Notes: generated from the letters alone by a model not told the origin. Shown: positions 22,200-32,619, counted from the stretch's first letter. The stretch: DNA of 34,236 bases from Clostridia bacterium (GCA_017504785.1 JAFVQL010000070.1:1-34236), one strand, 5' to 3'. Program-made: numbers and translations.

Positions 22200-22240
22200 T
22201 GTCGGGAAAAATTTATTTTTCCGACACTCTTTTTGTTTTT
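22200..22240 (+). terminator. second plus-strand terminator-like hairpin
   Basis: TGTCGG and CCGACA (22200-22205, 22221-22226) enclose an A/T-rich inner pairing (GAAAAA/TTTTT), followed by CTCTTTTTGTTTTT. On the minus strand no U-tract follows, so it does not look like the terminator of the leftward XRE gene. Confidence 0.5.
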
Positions 22241-22287
22241 ACAAACTATAATTTACAAAATTTTGCGGGGTTTTTATAGAAAATTTT

Positions 22288-22896
22288 TTATTTTCTGCCG
22301 AAAAGACGGCCGAAGAGACCTCTCTTTTCTTCCTTCTTCGCTTCCTCGCTCTGCGCGGGTGCATCCTCAACTACGGGCTCTGCCTTGGGTGCGGCAGGCA
22401 CTTCCTCTGCTGCAGCAGCGGCAGCGGCGACGGGTGCTTCCGGAGCGGCGGGAGCAACGGGTGCTTCCTCAACTACGGGAGCGGCGGGTGCCTCTTCCTT
22501 CACGGGCTCTGCCTTCTTTGCGGAAAGACCGAGAAGCTCCTTGCGGATATCCTCGTCTGCCATCGGTGCGAAGTAGGGCTCCTCTTCCTTCTTTGCGGGT
22601 GCGGGCTCTGCCTTGGGTGCGGGTGCTGCCGCAGCGGCTGCGCCGTCCTCTACCTTGGGCTTTCTCTTTCTCTTCTTCTTCTCGGGCACGATCACCTCGT
22701 AGCTCTCGTCAAGAAGGTCGTCGATCGAGATGCCGAACAAAAACTTGATTTCAAGAAGCTTTGCGACCTCGGGGTAGGACTGGCCGCATTCCCACTTGTA
22801 AACCGCCTGGCGGGAAACGCCTACGGCGCTTGCAAATTCATCCTGCGTGAGTCCTTTCAGTTTTCTGAGCTTTACGATTTTCTCCTTAAAAGTCAT
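22288..22896 (-). CDS. XRE-family helix-turn-helix protein with Ala/Pro/Glu-rich tail
   Basis: A 202-residue protein. Residues 1-65 form a Cro/C1-type DNA-binding domain, MTFKEKIVKLRKLKGLTQDE...SRQAVYKWECGQSYPEV, with the HTH at about 16-42. A basic patch KKKRKRKPK (73-81) follows, then about 100 residues of Ala/Pro/Glu/Lys repeats (EEAPAAP-type), probably disordered. The last residues, KRGLFGRLFGRK (191-202), look like a short basic amphipathic helix that could bind membrane or nucleic acid. The target is unknown. A ribosome-binding site GAGAGGA lies upstream. It follows the gyrA-lipoprotein pair by 48 bases, so it may be the last gene of the gyrase transcript. The combination of DNA-binding head, flexible linker and terminal basic helix suggests more than a plain repressor; that is inference. 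Confidence 0.75.
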   Translation of the reverse strand: MTFKEKIVKLRKLKGLTQDEFASAVGVSRQAVYKWECGQSYPEVAKLLEIKFLFGISIDDLLDESYEVIVPEKKKRKRKPKVEDGAAAAAAPAPKAEPAPAKKEEEPYFAPMADEDIRKELLGLSAKKAEPVKEEAPAAPVVEEAPVAPAAPEAPVAAAAAAAEEVPAAPKAEPVVEDAPAQSEEAKKEEKRGLFGRLFGRK

Positions 22897-22944
22897 GCGA
22901 AAAATCCTCTCTTTTGTATGTATTTTTTATAAGGGGAATCCATT

Positions 22945-23631
22945 TTATAATTGAGGTTGATGTGTTGCGACGGTGGAGCCGCTCAAGCGGTAACCGTTCT
23001 CTTCCTCAATGAGCTTGACCGTCATATCGCGCGTATTCTCCGTGCCGTCCTTACCCGTGGTCTTCACCTTCAGGGAAACGGTCAGATACTCGCCATCCAC
23101 GGCACTGACGTGCATACCGTCGTAGATATACTCCACGCTCGCGGTATTTTCGTAATAGTTTTTTGCATTGGTGCGGACCATCAGCCCGGCCTGCGTGCCG
23201 AGGTCAACGTTTTCCTTTGCCATATAGTAACGCGCATAGCCGGCCATGCCGTTTATGCCCGTCGTGTTTTGAAGAAAGGCGGAAATAACGGATGCGCTTC
23301 CCGTCTTACTGAAAACCTCTTTCGTTTTTTCTTTGAGTGTTTCAATGTCCTTGATGCCGTGATCCTCGTAAAGTGCAGAAAGGTATGCGGGATCGGCGAG
23401 CATATACACGTCGATCTCTGCATCCTCCTTGATCGGCTCTTTATAGGGGATCCCCGCGCCGTAATAGATCTCGTTCAAGATCTTGCTTTTTTCGATCAGA
23501 ACCCTTGCCGCCACGCAGACCTCGGCTTCATCGTACTCTCGGTCCGTTTTGCCCTTGTCCCCATTACAGGACACGAGCACCGCGCCGATGAGAAAAATGC
23601 ACAGAAGCAGGGAAAGAAGCTTACTCTTCAT
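22945..23631 (-). CDS. unknown lipoprotein overlapping gyrA
   Basis: I do not recognise a family. The 228-residue protein has a signal peptide MKSKLLSLLLCIFLIGAVL and lipobox LVSC, with Cys22 as the lipid anchor. The mature part is about 205 residues, mixed alpha then beta: an N-terminal helical region with VAARVLIEKSKILNEIYYG and PAYLSALYEDHGI, and a C-terminal beta-rich half with SVEYIYDGMHV and GEYLTVSLKVKT. The end, GYRLSGSTVATHQP, resembles C-termini of small periplasmic-side lipoproteins of the NTF2/cystatin-like fold; this is a weak impression. Its ATG lies inside the end of gyrA, an overlap of 11 bases in another frame, so translation is probably coupled. A surface lipoprotein tied to gyrase expression is unexpected. 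Confidence 0.72.
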   Translation of the reverse strand: MKSKLLSLLLCIFLIGAVLVSCNGDKGKTDREYDEAEVCVAARVLIEKSKILNEIYYGAGIPYKEPIKEDAEIDVYMLADPAYLSALYEDHGIKDIETLKEKTKEVFSKTGSASVISAFLQNTTGINGMAGYARYYMAKENVDLGTQAGLMVRTNAKNYYENTASVEYIYDGMHVSAVDGEYLTVSLKVKTTGKDGTENTRDMTVKLIEEENGYRLSGSTVATHQPQL

Positions 23632-26218
23632 CGGTGGTCGCCTCTTGGTCGTCGGTATCCTTTTCGGGCGAAAGATGTGCGTCTTCCTTCTCGATATTCT
23701 CTACCGTTTCCTCTTCGTCATCCGCAAGGTTCAGCTCTGCGGCCTCTGCCTCGGCGCTCTGCTTTTCGATCTCATCCTCGCGCTCGATTCTCGCGAAGTT
23801 GATGATGGAGCTTCCCTCGGCAAGGCGCATTACGATAACGCCGGATGCTGTTCTGGAATAAAGGTTGATGCCCTCGACGGGGATACGGATGATCGTTCCC
23901 TGGTCGGTGATCATCATAACGTCATCGTCTGCCTGCACGGATGCAATGGAGCAAAGCTTACCGGATTTTTCCGAGATCTTGTGGCAAACGACGCCGCGGC
24001 CGCCGCGGTTCTTCATCTCGCGGAAGTCATCGTACGGCGTTCTCTTACCGAATCCGCCCTCGGTGATGGTCAAAAGATCCTTTTCTTCTTCAACCATCGC
24101 AACGCCGACAACGTAATCGTCCTCAGCGAGCGTGATACCGCGCACGCCGCGAGCGGTTCTGCCCATGCAGCGCACGTTTTCCTCGTTGAAGCGAACGGCG
24201 TTACCCTCGTGGGTTGCAAGGATCAGATTCTCGCCGCCCTTCGTATGGCGAACGAAGAGAAGCTCATCCATCTCGTCGAGGCGGATGGCGATCTTACCGC
24301 CCTTACGCTGGTAAGCAAACTCGGTCAAAAGCGTTCTCTTGATAACACCCTTCTTGGTGACCATCGTCAGATATTCGTTTTCCGCAAAGCCGTTGACGGA
24401 AATGATAGAGGTTACCTTCTCGTCCTTTTCCACCTCAAGGATATTCACGATGCTCGTGCCCTTTGCGGTGCGGGATGCCTCGGGAATGCGATACGCCTTC
24501 TTGCTGTAAACCTTTCCTTTATTGGTAAAGAAGAGAAGAAGGGAGTGGCTGTTGGTAACGAGGATCCTTTCCACGAAATCCTCTTCCTTCGTCGTCATAC
24601 CGATGATGCCCTTGCCGCCGCGGTTCTGCGCGGTATAGGTATCCGCTCTCTGGCGCTTGATATAACCGGTGTTGGACATCGTGATCACGCAGGAATGGCG
24701 CTCGATCAGATCCTCAAGATCGATCTCCTCGGTCGCCTCCAAGATCTCGGTGCGGCGCTTATCGGCAAACTTATTCATGATCTCGGTCAGCTCTTGCTTC
24801 AAAATATCCTTCACCTTTTCCTCGCTGTCGAGAATGGAGCGAAGCTCCTCGGTGAGAACGACGAGCTTTGCAAGTCTTTCCTCCACCTTTTCTCTTTCGA
24901 GGCCGGAAAGCTTACCGAGCGTCATCTCCACGATCGCCTGCGCCTGCTCCTCGGAGAGCGCAAATCTCTCGCACAGAGCGGCCTTGGCAGCGGGAATGCT
25001 CTCGCTTGCCTTGATCAGGGCGATCACCTCGTCGATATTCTCGGTGGCGATGCGGTAGCCCTCAAGGATATGCATTTCGCGCAGTGCCTTATCCAGGTCA
25101 AACTGCGTTCTCTTTATAATGATGGATTTCTGGAACGCGATGTACTTATCGAGGATCTGGCGCAGCGAAAGGATCTTCGGCTCGCCCCCGTCGATCACGA
25201 GCATATTGACCGAGCAGGTATCCTGCAGCTGGGTGTACTTATACAGCTGATTCAAGATGACCTCGCCGTTTGCATCCTTGCGGTATTCGATCACGATCCT
25301 CATGCCGTTTCTGCCCGATTCGTCGCGCAGAGCGGTGATGCCCTCGATCTTCTTTTCCTTTACGAGGTGGGCAATGGATTCCACGAGCATGGCCTTGTTT
25401 ACCATGTAGGGGATCCCGGTGGAGATGATGCTCTTATGCTCGTCGTCCACCTTGCCTCTCGCTCTCACGTATACGCGGCCCTTACCGGTCTCGTATGCGT
25501 CGCGAATGCCCTTCGTGCCGTAAATGATCGCGGCGGTCGGGAAGTCGGGGCCGTGAATGATCTGCATGAGATCATCGGTCGTGCATTCGGGATTTTCAAT
25601 GCGGTAGATCGTTCCCTCGATGACCTCGCGCAGGTTGTGCGGGGGAATGTTGGTTGCCATACCGACCGCGATGCCCACCGAGCCGTTTACAAGAAGGTTC
25701 GGGAATCGCGAGGGAAGCACCTCGGGCTCGTCGCGCGTGTTATCGAAGTTTCGGGTCATGGGAACGACCTTCTTTTCGATATCGCGCATCATCTGATCGG
25801 CGATCTTACTCATTCTCGCCTCGGTATAACGGTATGCGGCCGCGCCGTCTCCATCCACGTTACCGAAGTTTCCGTGTCCCTCTACAAGCGGCATACGCAG
25901 GGAGAAATCCTGCGCCATACGAACCATGGACTGGTACACCGCGGCGTCACCGTGCGGATGGTATCTACCAAGCACGTTACCGACGGTCGTTGCAGACTTA
26001 CGGAAGGGCTTATCATAGGTCAGATGATCCTCGTACATAGCGTAGAGGATTCTTCTCTGGCCGGGCTTCATGCCGTCTCTTACGTCGGGCAGAGCGCGGG
26101 AGGTGATAACGCTCATAGAATACTCTATAAACGCGCTTTTCACTTCCTTTTCCATATCTGCATCAACTATTTTTTGCAGAGGAAATTCTATATCTTGGCT
26201 CTTATACGTATGTTCCAT
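23621..26218 (-). CDS. gyrA: DNA gyrase subunit A
   Basis: Breakage-reunion subunit of DNA gyrase (A2B2), which introduces negative supercoils. Length is 865 residues. The winged-helix domain has GMKPGQRRILYAM, the catalytic tyrosine Tyr131 (RYTEAR) and its Arg130 neighbour. The gyrase-specific GyrA box QNRGGKG (about 530) confirms gyrase and not topoisomerase IV. The C-terminal pinwheel is followed by an acidic tail (about 830-865) rich in Glu/Asp. Oddity: in the quinolone pocket, HGDAAVYQSMV, the positions equivalent to E. coli Ser83 and Asp87 are Ala92 and Gln96. The start at 26218 has AAAGGA 13 bases upstream, rather far. It follows gyrB by 49 bases and overlaps the lipoprotein gene downstream. 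Confidence 0.97.
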   Translation of the reverse strand: MEHTYKSQDIEFPLQKIVDADMEKEVKSAFIEYSMSVITSRALPDVRDGMKPGQRRILYAMYEDHLTYDKPFRKSATTVGNVLGRYHPHGDAAVYQSMVRMAQDFSLRMPLVEGHGNFGNVDGDGAAAYRYTEARMSKIADQMMRDIEKKVVPMTRNFDNTRDEPEVLPSRFPNLLVNGSVGIAVGMATNIPPHNLREVIEGTIYRIENPECTTDDLMQIIHGPDFPTAAIIYGTKGIRDAYETGKGRVYVRARGKVDDEHKSIISTGIPYMVNKAMLVESIAHLVKEKKIEGITALRDESGRNGMRIVIEYRKDANGEVILNQLYKYTQLQDTCSVNMLVIDGGEPKILSLRQILDKYIAFQKSIIIKRTQFDLDKALREMHILEGYRIATENIDEVIALIKASESIPAAKAALCERFALSEEQAQAIVEMTLGKLSGLEREKVEERLAKLVVLTEELRSILDSEEKVKDILKQELTEIMNKFADKRRTEILEATEEIDLEDLIERHSCVITMSNTGYIKRQRADTYTAQNRGGKGIIGMTTKEEDFVERILVTNSHSLLLFFTNKGKVYSKKAYRIPEASRTAKGTSIVNILEVEKDEKVTSIISVNGFAENEYLTMVTKKGVIKRTLLTEFAYQRKGGKIAIRLDEMDELLFVRHTKGGENLILATHEGNAVRFNEENVRCMGRTARGVRGITLAEDDYVVGVAMVEEEKDLLTITEGGFGKRTPYDDFREMKNRGGRGVVCHKISEKSGKLCSIASVQADDDVMMITDQGTIIRIPVEGINLYSRTASGVIVMRLAEGSSIINFARIEREDEIEKQSAEAEAAELNLADDEEETVENIEKEDAHLSPEKDTDDQEATTDEE

Positions 26219-26267
26219 TTAAAAGCATTTTTCCTTTCTTATGCAAAGAATTGTTTACAAAAACCTA

Positions 26268-28199
<1,932 letters not shown>

Positions 28200-28206
28200 T
28201 CATTCT

Positions 28207-28494
28207 TTACTTTTCCTCTCCGAGAGAGGCGAGTGTGATCTGTGCTCTTTCTCTGAGTCCCACGGGGGAGATGCGAGAGAGCTTTAAAGAAAATTTTGCT
28301 TTGTCTTTATTTTCGTTTTCTATCAAAAGAAAGCTTCTCGGAAGGTCAAAATCCTCGTATTCCACAAGTCCGTCCTTTTCCATCTTGCCGATGAATTTTT
28401 TGGTATGCGCGGATACCGTTGCGGTATCGAGATCGAAAATTCCGATGATGCTTTTCTGCTTTACGCTTTTTTTATTTCCTATATGCAAATACAT
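28207..28494 (-). CDS. remB: extracellular matrix regulator RemB (DUF370-type)
   Basis: A 95-residue protein. The N-terminus MYLHIGNKKSV, then IIGIFDLDTATVS and FLLIENENKDKAKFSLKLS, match the small DUF370/RemB proteins. In Bacillus subtilis remB (yaaB) lies between recF and gyrB exactly as here and takes part in biofilm-matrix gene control together with RemA. The ribosome-binding site is weak (GGTGA-like), and it starts 18 bases after recF, so translation may be coupled. The biological role in this organism is inferred only from position and similarity. Confidence 0.85.
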   Translation of the reverse strand: MYLHIGNKKSVKQKSIIGIFDLDTATVSAHTKKFIGKMEKDGLVEYEDFDLPRSFLLIENENKDKAKFSLKLSRISPVGLRERAQITLASLGEEK

Positions 28495-28512
28495 GATCCG
28501 TCACCAAAGTCC

Positions 28513-29625
28513 TCATCCTTCGTCCCTTTGCTCTGTGAAAACGCCGTCCGAAACACGGATCAGGCTTTCGGAAAAATCAGCGATCTCCTTTTTTTCGCAA
28601 GAGGTGATGATGATCTGTCTGTCCTCTCTCTTGGAAAGCAGGTATGCGCGCCGCTTTTCGTCCAGCTCGCTGAGAACGTCGTCAAAGAGAAATACGGGAT
28701 ATTCGCCCGAAAGCTCAAGGCAAACCTCGCCCTCGGCAAGCTTCAAGGCAAGCACAACGCTTCGCTGCTGCCCCTGCGATGCAAAGGAGCGGGCGCGGCG
28801 GCCGTTGATCAAAATTTCCATATCGTCGCGGCCGATGCCGAAAAGCGTTCCCATATTTGCTGCCTCGCGCGCAATATCGCTGACGAAAAGCTCGTAGTAG
28901 GCTTCCTTGACTCTCTGTATATCGTTTCCGTCGTAGGAAATATCACTTTTATAAACGAGCGAAAGCACTTCCTTTTCATCCGAGATCTGCCGCATGGTCT
29001 CCTTTGCGTGCTTTTGCAGCCGCAAAATATAATCTCTTCTTTCGAGATAGATCGGCGCGGCATATTCCGCAAGGGATCTTGACCATGCGTATACCTCATG
29101 GATATCCACGGGCATTCCCTTACCCATCATGCGAAGAAGGCAGTTCCTTTGCTCCAGTGCTTTTTTATAGTTGGTGTAAGCGGAGAGATAGTAGGGCTTG
29201 CATTGGCAGATCGCCACGTCCAAAAATGCGCGCCGCTCCTCAGGCCCGTCCTTCACAAGCCCCAAATGATCGGGAGTGAAGAGCACGGCACGGAAGCTTC
29301 CGATCATTTCGGATGCTCTATCTATCTTGTATCCGTTTTTCATTCGTTTTTTTTCTGTTCCGAAGACCGCGTAAGAAAGCGTTTCTCTGCCGAGCTTCGT
29401 TTCAAACTCGATCTCTGCGCGAAAGCCCTCGCAGCCGAAGCGAACGAGATCGCTCTCCCTTGCCTTTCGGAAGGATTTTCCCCGCGCGAAGAGGTAAATA
29501 CCCTCGATCGCGTTGGTCTTTCCCTGCGCGTTGCTTCCGAACAGAAGGTTCACTCCATCGTGAAAGTCGATTTCGACGTTTTCAATGTTGCGAAAATCCT
29601 TCGCACAAAAGCGTTTTAATTTCAT
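28513..29625 (-). CDS. recF: DNA replication and repair protein RecF
   Basis: SMC-like ATPase, 370 residues, that helps load RecA at gaps. It has the N-terminal lobe with Walker A GSNAQGKTN (30-38), the arm region, the ABC-type signature near ASQGQQRSVVLALKLAE, and Walker B YPVFLFDDVLSELDEKRR. It overlaps the end of dnaN by four bases (ATGA), indicating translational coupling. The small S4-domain gene (rlbA/yaaA) found between dnaN and recF in Bacillus is absent. Confidence 0.96.
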   Translation of the reverse strand: MKLKRFCAKDFRNIENVEIDFHDGVNLLFGSNAQGKTNAIEGIYLFARGKSFRKARESDLVRFGCEGFRAEIEFETKLGRETLSYAVFGTEKKRMKNGYKIDRASEMIGSFRAVLFTPDHLGLVKDGPEERRAFLDVAICQCKPYYLSAYTNYKKALEQRNCLLRMMGKGMPVDIHEVYAWSRSLAEYAAPIYLERRDYILRLQKHAKETMRQISDEKEVLSLVYKSDISYDGNDIQRVKEAYYELFVSDIAREAANMGTLFGIGRDDMEILINGRRARSFASQGQQRSVVLALKLAEGEVCLELSGEYPVFLFDDVLSELDEKRRAYLLSKREDRQIIITSCEKKEIADFSESLIRVSDGVFTEQRDEG

Positions 29626-30779
29626 TTATTGCCGTTGTTCATTCTTACGGGAAGGACCATATAGAAGTAAGAAGATCTTTCATCCTCTTCGTAAGGCTCG
29701 ATCGTGAGTGCGGCGGTCGCGCTCTTCATCGTCACCTTGATCGTCTCGCCCTCGGCTGCCTTCACGCTGTTGATAAGGTAACGGCAGTTAAAGCCGATCT
29801 CAAGATCTCCGCCCTCGTGGGTGCAATCCATCTCGTCGTAAACCTTACCGTTGACCGAGGTAGAGGTGAGAGAAAGAATATTCTGCTCTACGTTGATCTT
29901 CACGTAGCTGCGGCCGCTGCCCTGGATCTTTTCTTCTGCGATGATGTTCGCTCTTTCAAGGGCCTGAAGAAGTCTGTCTCTGTCAAGAGAAAGAATAATA
30001 TCGTTATCCTTCGGGATCATGCGGTTATAGTCCACGTATTCGCTCTCGATGGTTCTCGTAAAGAACACGATGTCCTCTGCGCGGATGATCGCGTGCTTTC
30101 TCGAAAGGTAGAAGCGGATGCGGCTGTCCTCATTATCGGAAAGGATCTTCGATAATTCTCCGAGCGCGTGTCCGGGAATGATAAAGGAGACCTCGCCCGT
30201 CATATCTCTGCCGAGCTTTTCGATCTCGGTCTTCTCGCGGCAGATGGAAAGCGTGTATCCGTCGCAGGAAACGAGCTCCAAAGCACCCTCGGTGATCTTG
30301 AAGAAGCATCCGCAAAGCATGGGTCTATTATCCAGCTCTGCCACGGAATGCACGACCTTGGAGATCATTTTCTTCACGAGTGCCGAGCCGATCTCAAAGC
30401 CTCTTTCGGTGGTAAGCTCGGGAAGGTTCGGGAACTCTGCGCCGGGCATGGCAAACATAGAGAAGGAAGCCTTACCGCAGGTCAGCGTGCAGTTGCAGTT
30501 CTCCGAAACGTCGATGGTAAGCTCATCGTCGGGCATAACGCGAATGGTCTGATACAGTCTTTGCGCGTTGATGATATATCTGCCCTCACGCTCGATATCC
30601 ACGGCGTCGAGCATGGCTCTCACGCCCTTATTCATATCGTAGGTGGAAAGGCGGATGCGCCCGTCCATCGTTTCGAGAAGCACGCCCTCGATGGAAGCAA
30701 TGGTGTTTTTATTCGAAACGGTTCCCATCGCGGGAGCAAGTTTCTCAAGAAGGTCTGACTTATGTACGGTAAATTTCAT
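29622..30779 (-). CDS. dnaN: DNA polymerase III sliding clamp (beta subunit)
   Basis: Ring-shaped homodimer that tethers DNA polymerase III to DNA, 385 residues with three clamp folds. Recognisable parts are MKFTVHKSDLLEKL at the start, the domain-1 end YTLSIC-type strand after ALELVSCDGYTL, and the C-terminal YFYMVLPVR, close to the family's MPMR-type end. AAAGGAAAG precedes the ATG. It is the first gene after oriC in the leftward direction and overlaps recF. I could not assign its promoter with confidence in the 180 bases between oriC and the start codon. Confidence 0.97.
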   Translation of the reverse strand: MKFTVHKSDLLEKLAPAMGTVSNKNTIASIEGVLLETMDGRIRLSTYDMNKGVRAMLDAVDIEREGRYIINAQRLYQTIRVMPDDELTIDVSENCNCTLTCGKASFSMFAMPGAEFPNLPELTTERGFEIGSALVKKMISKVVHSVAELDNRPMLCGCFFKITEGALELVSCDGYTLSICREKTEIEKLGRDMTGEVSFIIPGHALGELSKILSDNEDSRIRFYLSRKHAIIRAEDIVFFTRTIESEYVDYNRMIPKDNDIILSLDRDRLLQALERANIIAEEKIQGSGRSYVKINVEQNILSLTSTSVNGKVYDEMDCTHEGGDLEIGFNCRYLINSVKAAEGETIKVTMKSATAALTIEPYEEDERSSYFYMVLPVRMNNGNK

Positions 30780-30979
30780 TTTTTCTTTCCTTTATATTCT
30801 GTATTTTTGAAAGGGGGTATCGGCGAAGACCGAATCTTTTTTAAAAAAGGATATTCCTTAAAAAGAGCCGAATTTTTTTCGTTATCCGCGCCTTTAGGCA
30901 AGGAGAATGAAAGATCTCGGACTGTGAAGGCTTTATTTTGGTCTACACCTTCATAGCTCTTTGCCGAGCCAAAAAAGAG
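30780..30979. other. dnaN leader region beside oriC
   Basis: A/T-rich DNA between the unwinding site and dnaN, with an imperfect inverted repeat around AAGGATATTCCTT (about 30847-30859). No gene, and no promoter I can defend. Confidence 0.4.
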
Positions 30980-31199
30980 ATAGAATAGTTAGATATTAGG
31001 TAGGAGAAGTAGTAGTAGGGACTGTGGAAAATGTGGAAATCTCGTTTTTCCCTTGCCCCGTCTTGCTTTTTCGGTGATTTTTATTTTCTAAAATCTGTGG
31101 AAAAGCTGTGGAAAGCGTTCTCGAAGTTTTCCACCGAAAAATCCACATACTTTTCCACGTCTTTTTACCGTGTTTTCCACACGGTTTTCCACAAAAAAC
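30980..31199. other. replication origin oriC with DnaA boxes and DnaA-trios
   Basis: Eight DnaA-box-like sites (TTTTCCACA type) lie between dnaA and dnaN. Minus-strand orientation: 31023-31031, 31032-31040, 31096-31104, 31107-31115. Plus-strand orientation: 31127-31135 and 31151-31159 (last base C and G), 31173-31181, 31185-31193. Next to the leftmost adjacent pair comes a short G-rich spacer (GGGAC) and then a DnaA-trio run at 31001-31018; read 3' to 5' on the plus strand it is GAT GAT GAT GAA GAG GAT. Paired boxes, GC spacer and trios are the basal unwinding system defined in Bacillus subtilis, in the same orientation relative to dnaA and dnaN. The boxes carry T in place of A at the third base of the classic TTATCCACA. 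Confidence 0.92.
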
Positions 31200-32582
31200 T
31201 TAACCCTTGATCTCCTTGATAAGAGCCATGATCTCCGCTTGCGCGTTCTTCTTTGTCTTAATGTTGATCTCCACCTTTTCAATGGAGGAGATGACGGTGG
31301 AGTGATCGCGGTTAAAGATCTGTCCGATGGTCTGCAGCGGCAGAGAGGTCAGGTGGCGCACGATGTAGATCGCGACGTGCCTTGCCTTTGCGATATTGTC
31401 CTGCCGTTTCTTGGATTTGAGATCCTCGGGGCGCAGTCCGTTCTTCTTTGCCACCACCGAAAGGATCTTTTCCACCATCACGTCGGGAGAAATGCTGTCG
31501 GGCGCGATGATCGAAATGATATCCTCAAGCTTTTCCTTCGTAAGCCCGCCGCTTGACATCGTGTGGAGCGCGCCGATGCGCTTTAAGACGCCCTCGATCT
31601 GTCTTATGTTGTTTTGCAGTCTTTGTGCCATATAGCTGATCAGCTCATCCTCGATCACAAGCCCCATATCCGCGCTCTTTTTGCGGATAATGGCAAGGCG
31701 AAGCTCAAGACTCGGGGGCTGCACGTCCGCGATGCACGCGCCCTCAAAGCGGGTGCGTAAACGGTCCTCAAGCGGTTGGATCTCTCTTGGGGGGCGGTCC
31801 GAGGTCAGAATGATCTGCTTGTTTGCCTCGTAGAGAGCAGAGAAGGTGTGGAAAAACTCCTCCTGCGTGCTTTCCTTGCCCGCGATGAACTGAATATCGT
31901 CGATCAGCAAAACGTCGGCACGGCGGTATTTTTCCTTGAAGGAAGCGGTCGAGCCGGTAGAGATCGCGTGGATCAGCTCGTTGATGAAGTCCTCGCTCTT
32001 TTTATAGACGATGCGAAGATGCGGGCTGTTCTTCTTTATGTAGTTGACGATGGCGGCGAGAAGATGCGTTTTTCCAAGGCCGCTGTCACCGTAAATAAAA
32101 AGCGGATTGTAAGCCGTCGGCTCGTGGGCAACGGCGAGACAGAGCGAAAGCGCAAATTCGTTGGAATCGCCGCGCACGAAGTTCTCGAAGGTATAGCCGT
32201 CGAGCACGCTTGAGCCGCTATCGGAGGAGAGAAGCTGCTTAAACTGCGCGGCGCGCTCGTTCTTTTTCTCCTCACTTTCCTCCTCGGTTTTCTTGATGAG
32301 CGGCATAGGCGTCGGAAATTCCTGCTCCTCGCCAACGAATTCGAAGATCGGAGCCACCTCGAAGCCGATCACCTCGGAAAGCGCTTCTCGCACGACGGTC
32401 GCGTATTTGGTGGTGAGGATCTTTTGCTTTAACTTCGACTTGGTATGAAAGATCGCGTTCTCCTCCGTCAGCTCCGCAAGAACCAGCTCGGAAAACCAGA
32501 CCGCAAAGACCGAATCCGTGTAATTCAACCGCTTTTGAATGATGGGACAAACGGCGTCCATTATGTTTTTCAGCTCATCCAT
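31200..32582 (-). CDS. dnaA: chromosomal replication initiator DnaA
   Basis: AAA+ initiator protein, 460 residues, cytoplasmic. Domain I (1-80) is for self-interaction; a charged linker follows (about 85-120). Domain III has Walker A GDSGLGKTH (165-173), Walker B VLLIDDIQF (224-232) and the sensor/arginine-finger region RLRTRFEGA. Domain IV has the DnaA-box-binding signature ARHVAIYIVRHLTSLPLQTIG and FNRDHSTVISS near the C-terminus. AAGGAG lies about 10 bases before the ATG. Its promoter at 32620-32648 is good. oriC with DnaA boxes starts right at its stop codon. The upstream neighbours are spoVA genes, not rpmH/rnpA. Confidence 0.98.
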   Translation of the reverse strand: MDELKNIMDAVCPIIQKRLNYTDSVFAVWFSELVLAELTEENAIFHTKSKLKQKILTTKYATVVREALSEVIGFEVAPIFEFVGEEQEFPTPMPLIKKTEEESEEKKNERAAQFKQLLSSDSGSSVLDGYTFENFVRGDSNEFALSLCLAVAHEPTAYNPLFIYGDSGLGKTHLLAAIVNYIKKNSPHLRIVYKKSEDFINELIHAISTGSTASFKEKYRRADVLLIDDIQFIAGKESTQEEFFHTFSALYEANKQIILTSDRPPREIQPLEDRLRTRFEGACIADVQPPSLELRLAIIRKKSADMGLVIEDELISYMAQRLQNNIRQIEGVLKRIGALHTMSSGGLTKEKLEDIISIIAPDSISPDVMVEKILSVVAKKNGLRPEDLKSKKRQDNIAKARHVAIYIVRHLTSLPLQTIGQIFNRDHSTVISSIEKVEINIKTKKNAQAEIMALIKEIKG

Positions 32583-32619
32583 TGCCCGGCAACTCCTTCT
32601 CTATTATATATTATAGTAT

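Noticed and set aside
28405..29082. Plus-strand frames across recF and remB
   Set aside because: They are antisense shadows of genes with clear family motifs on the minus strand.
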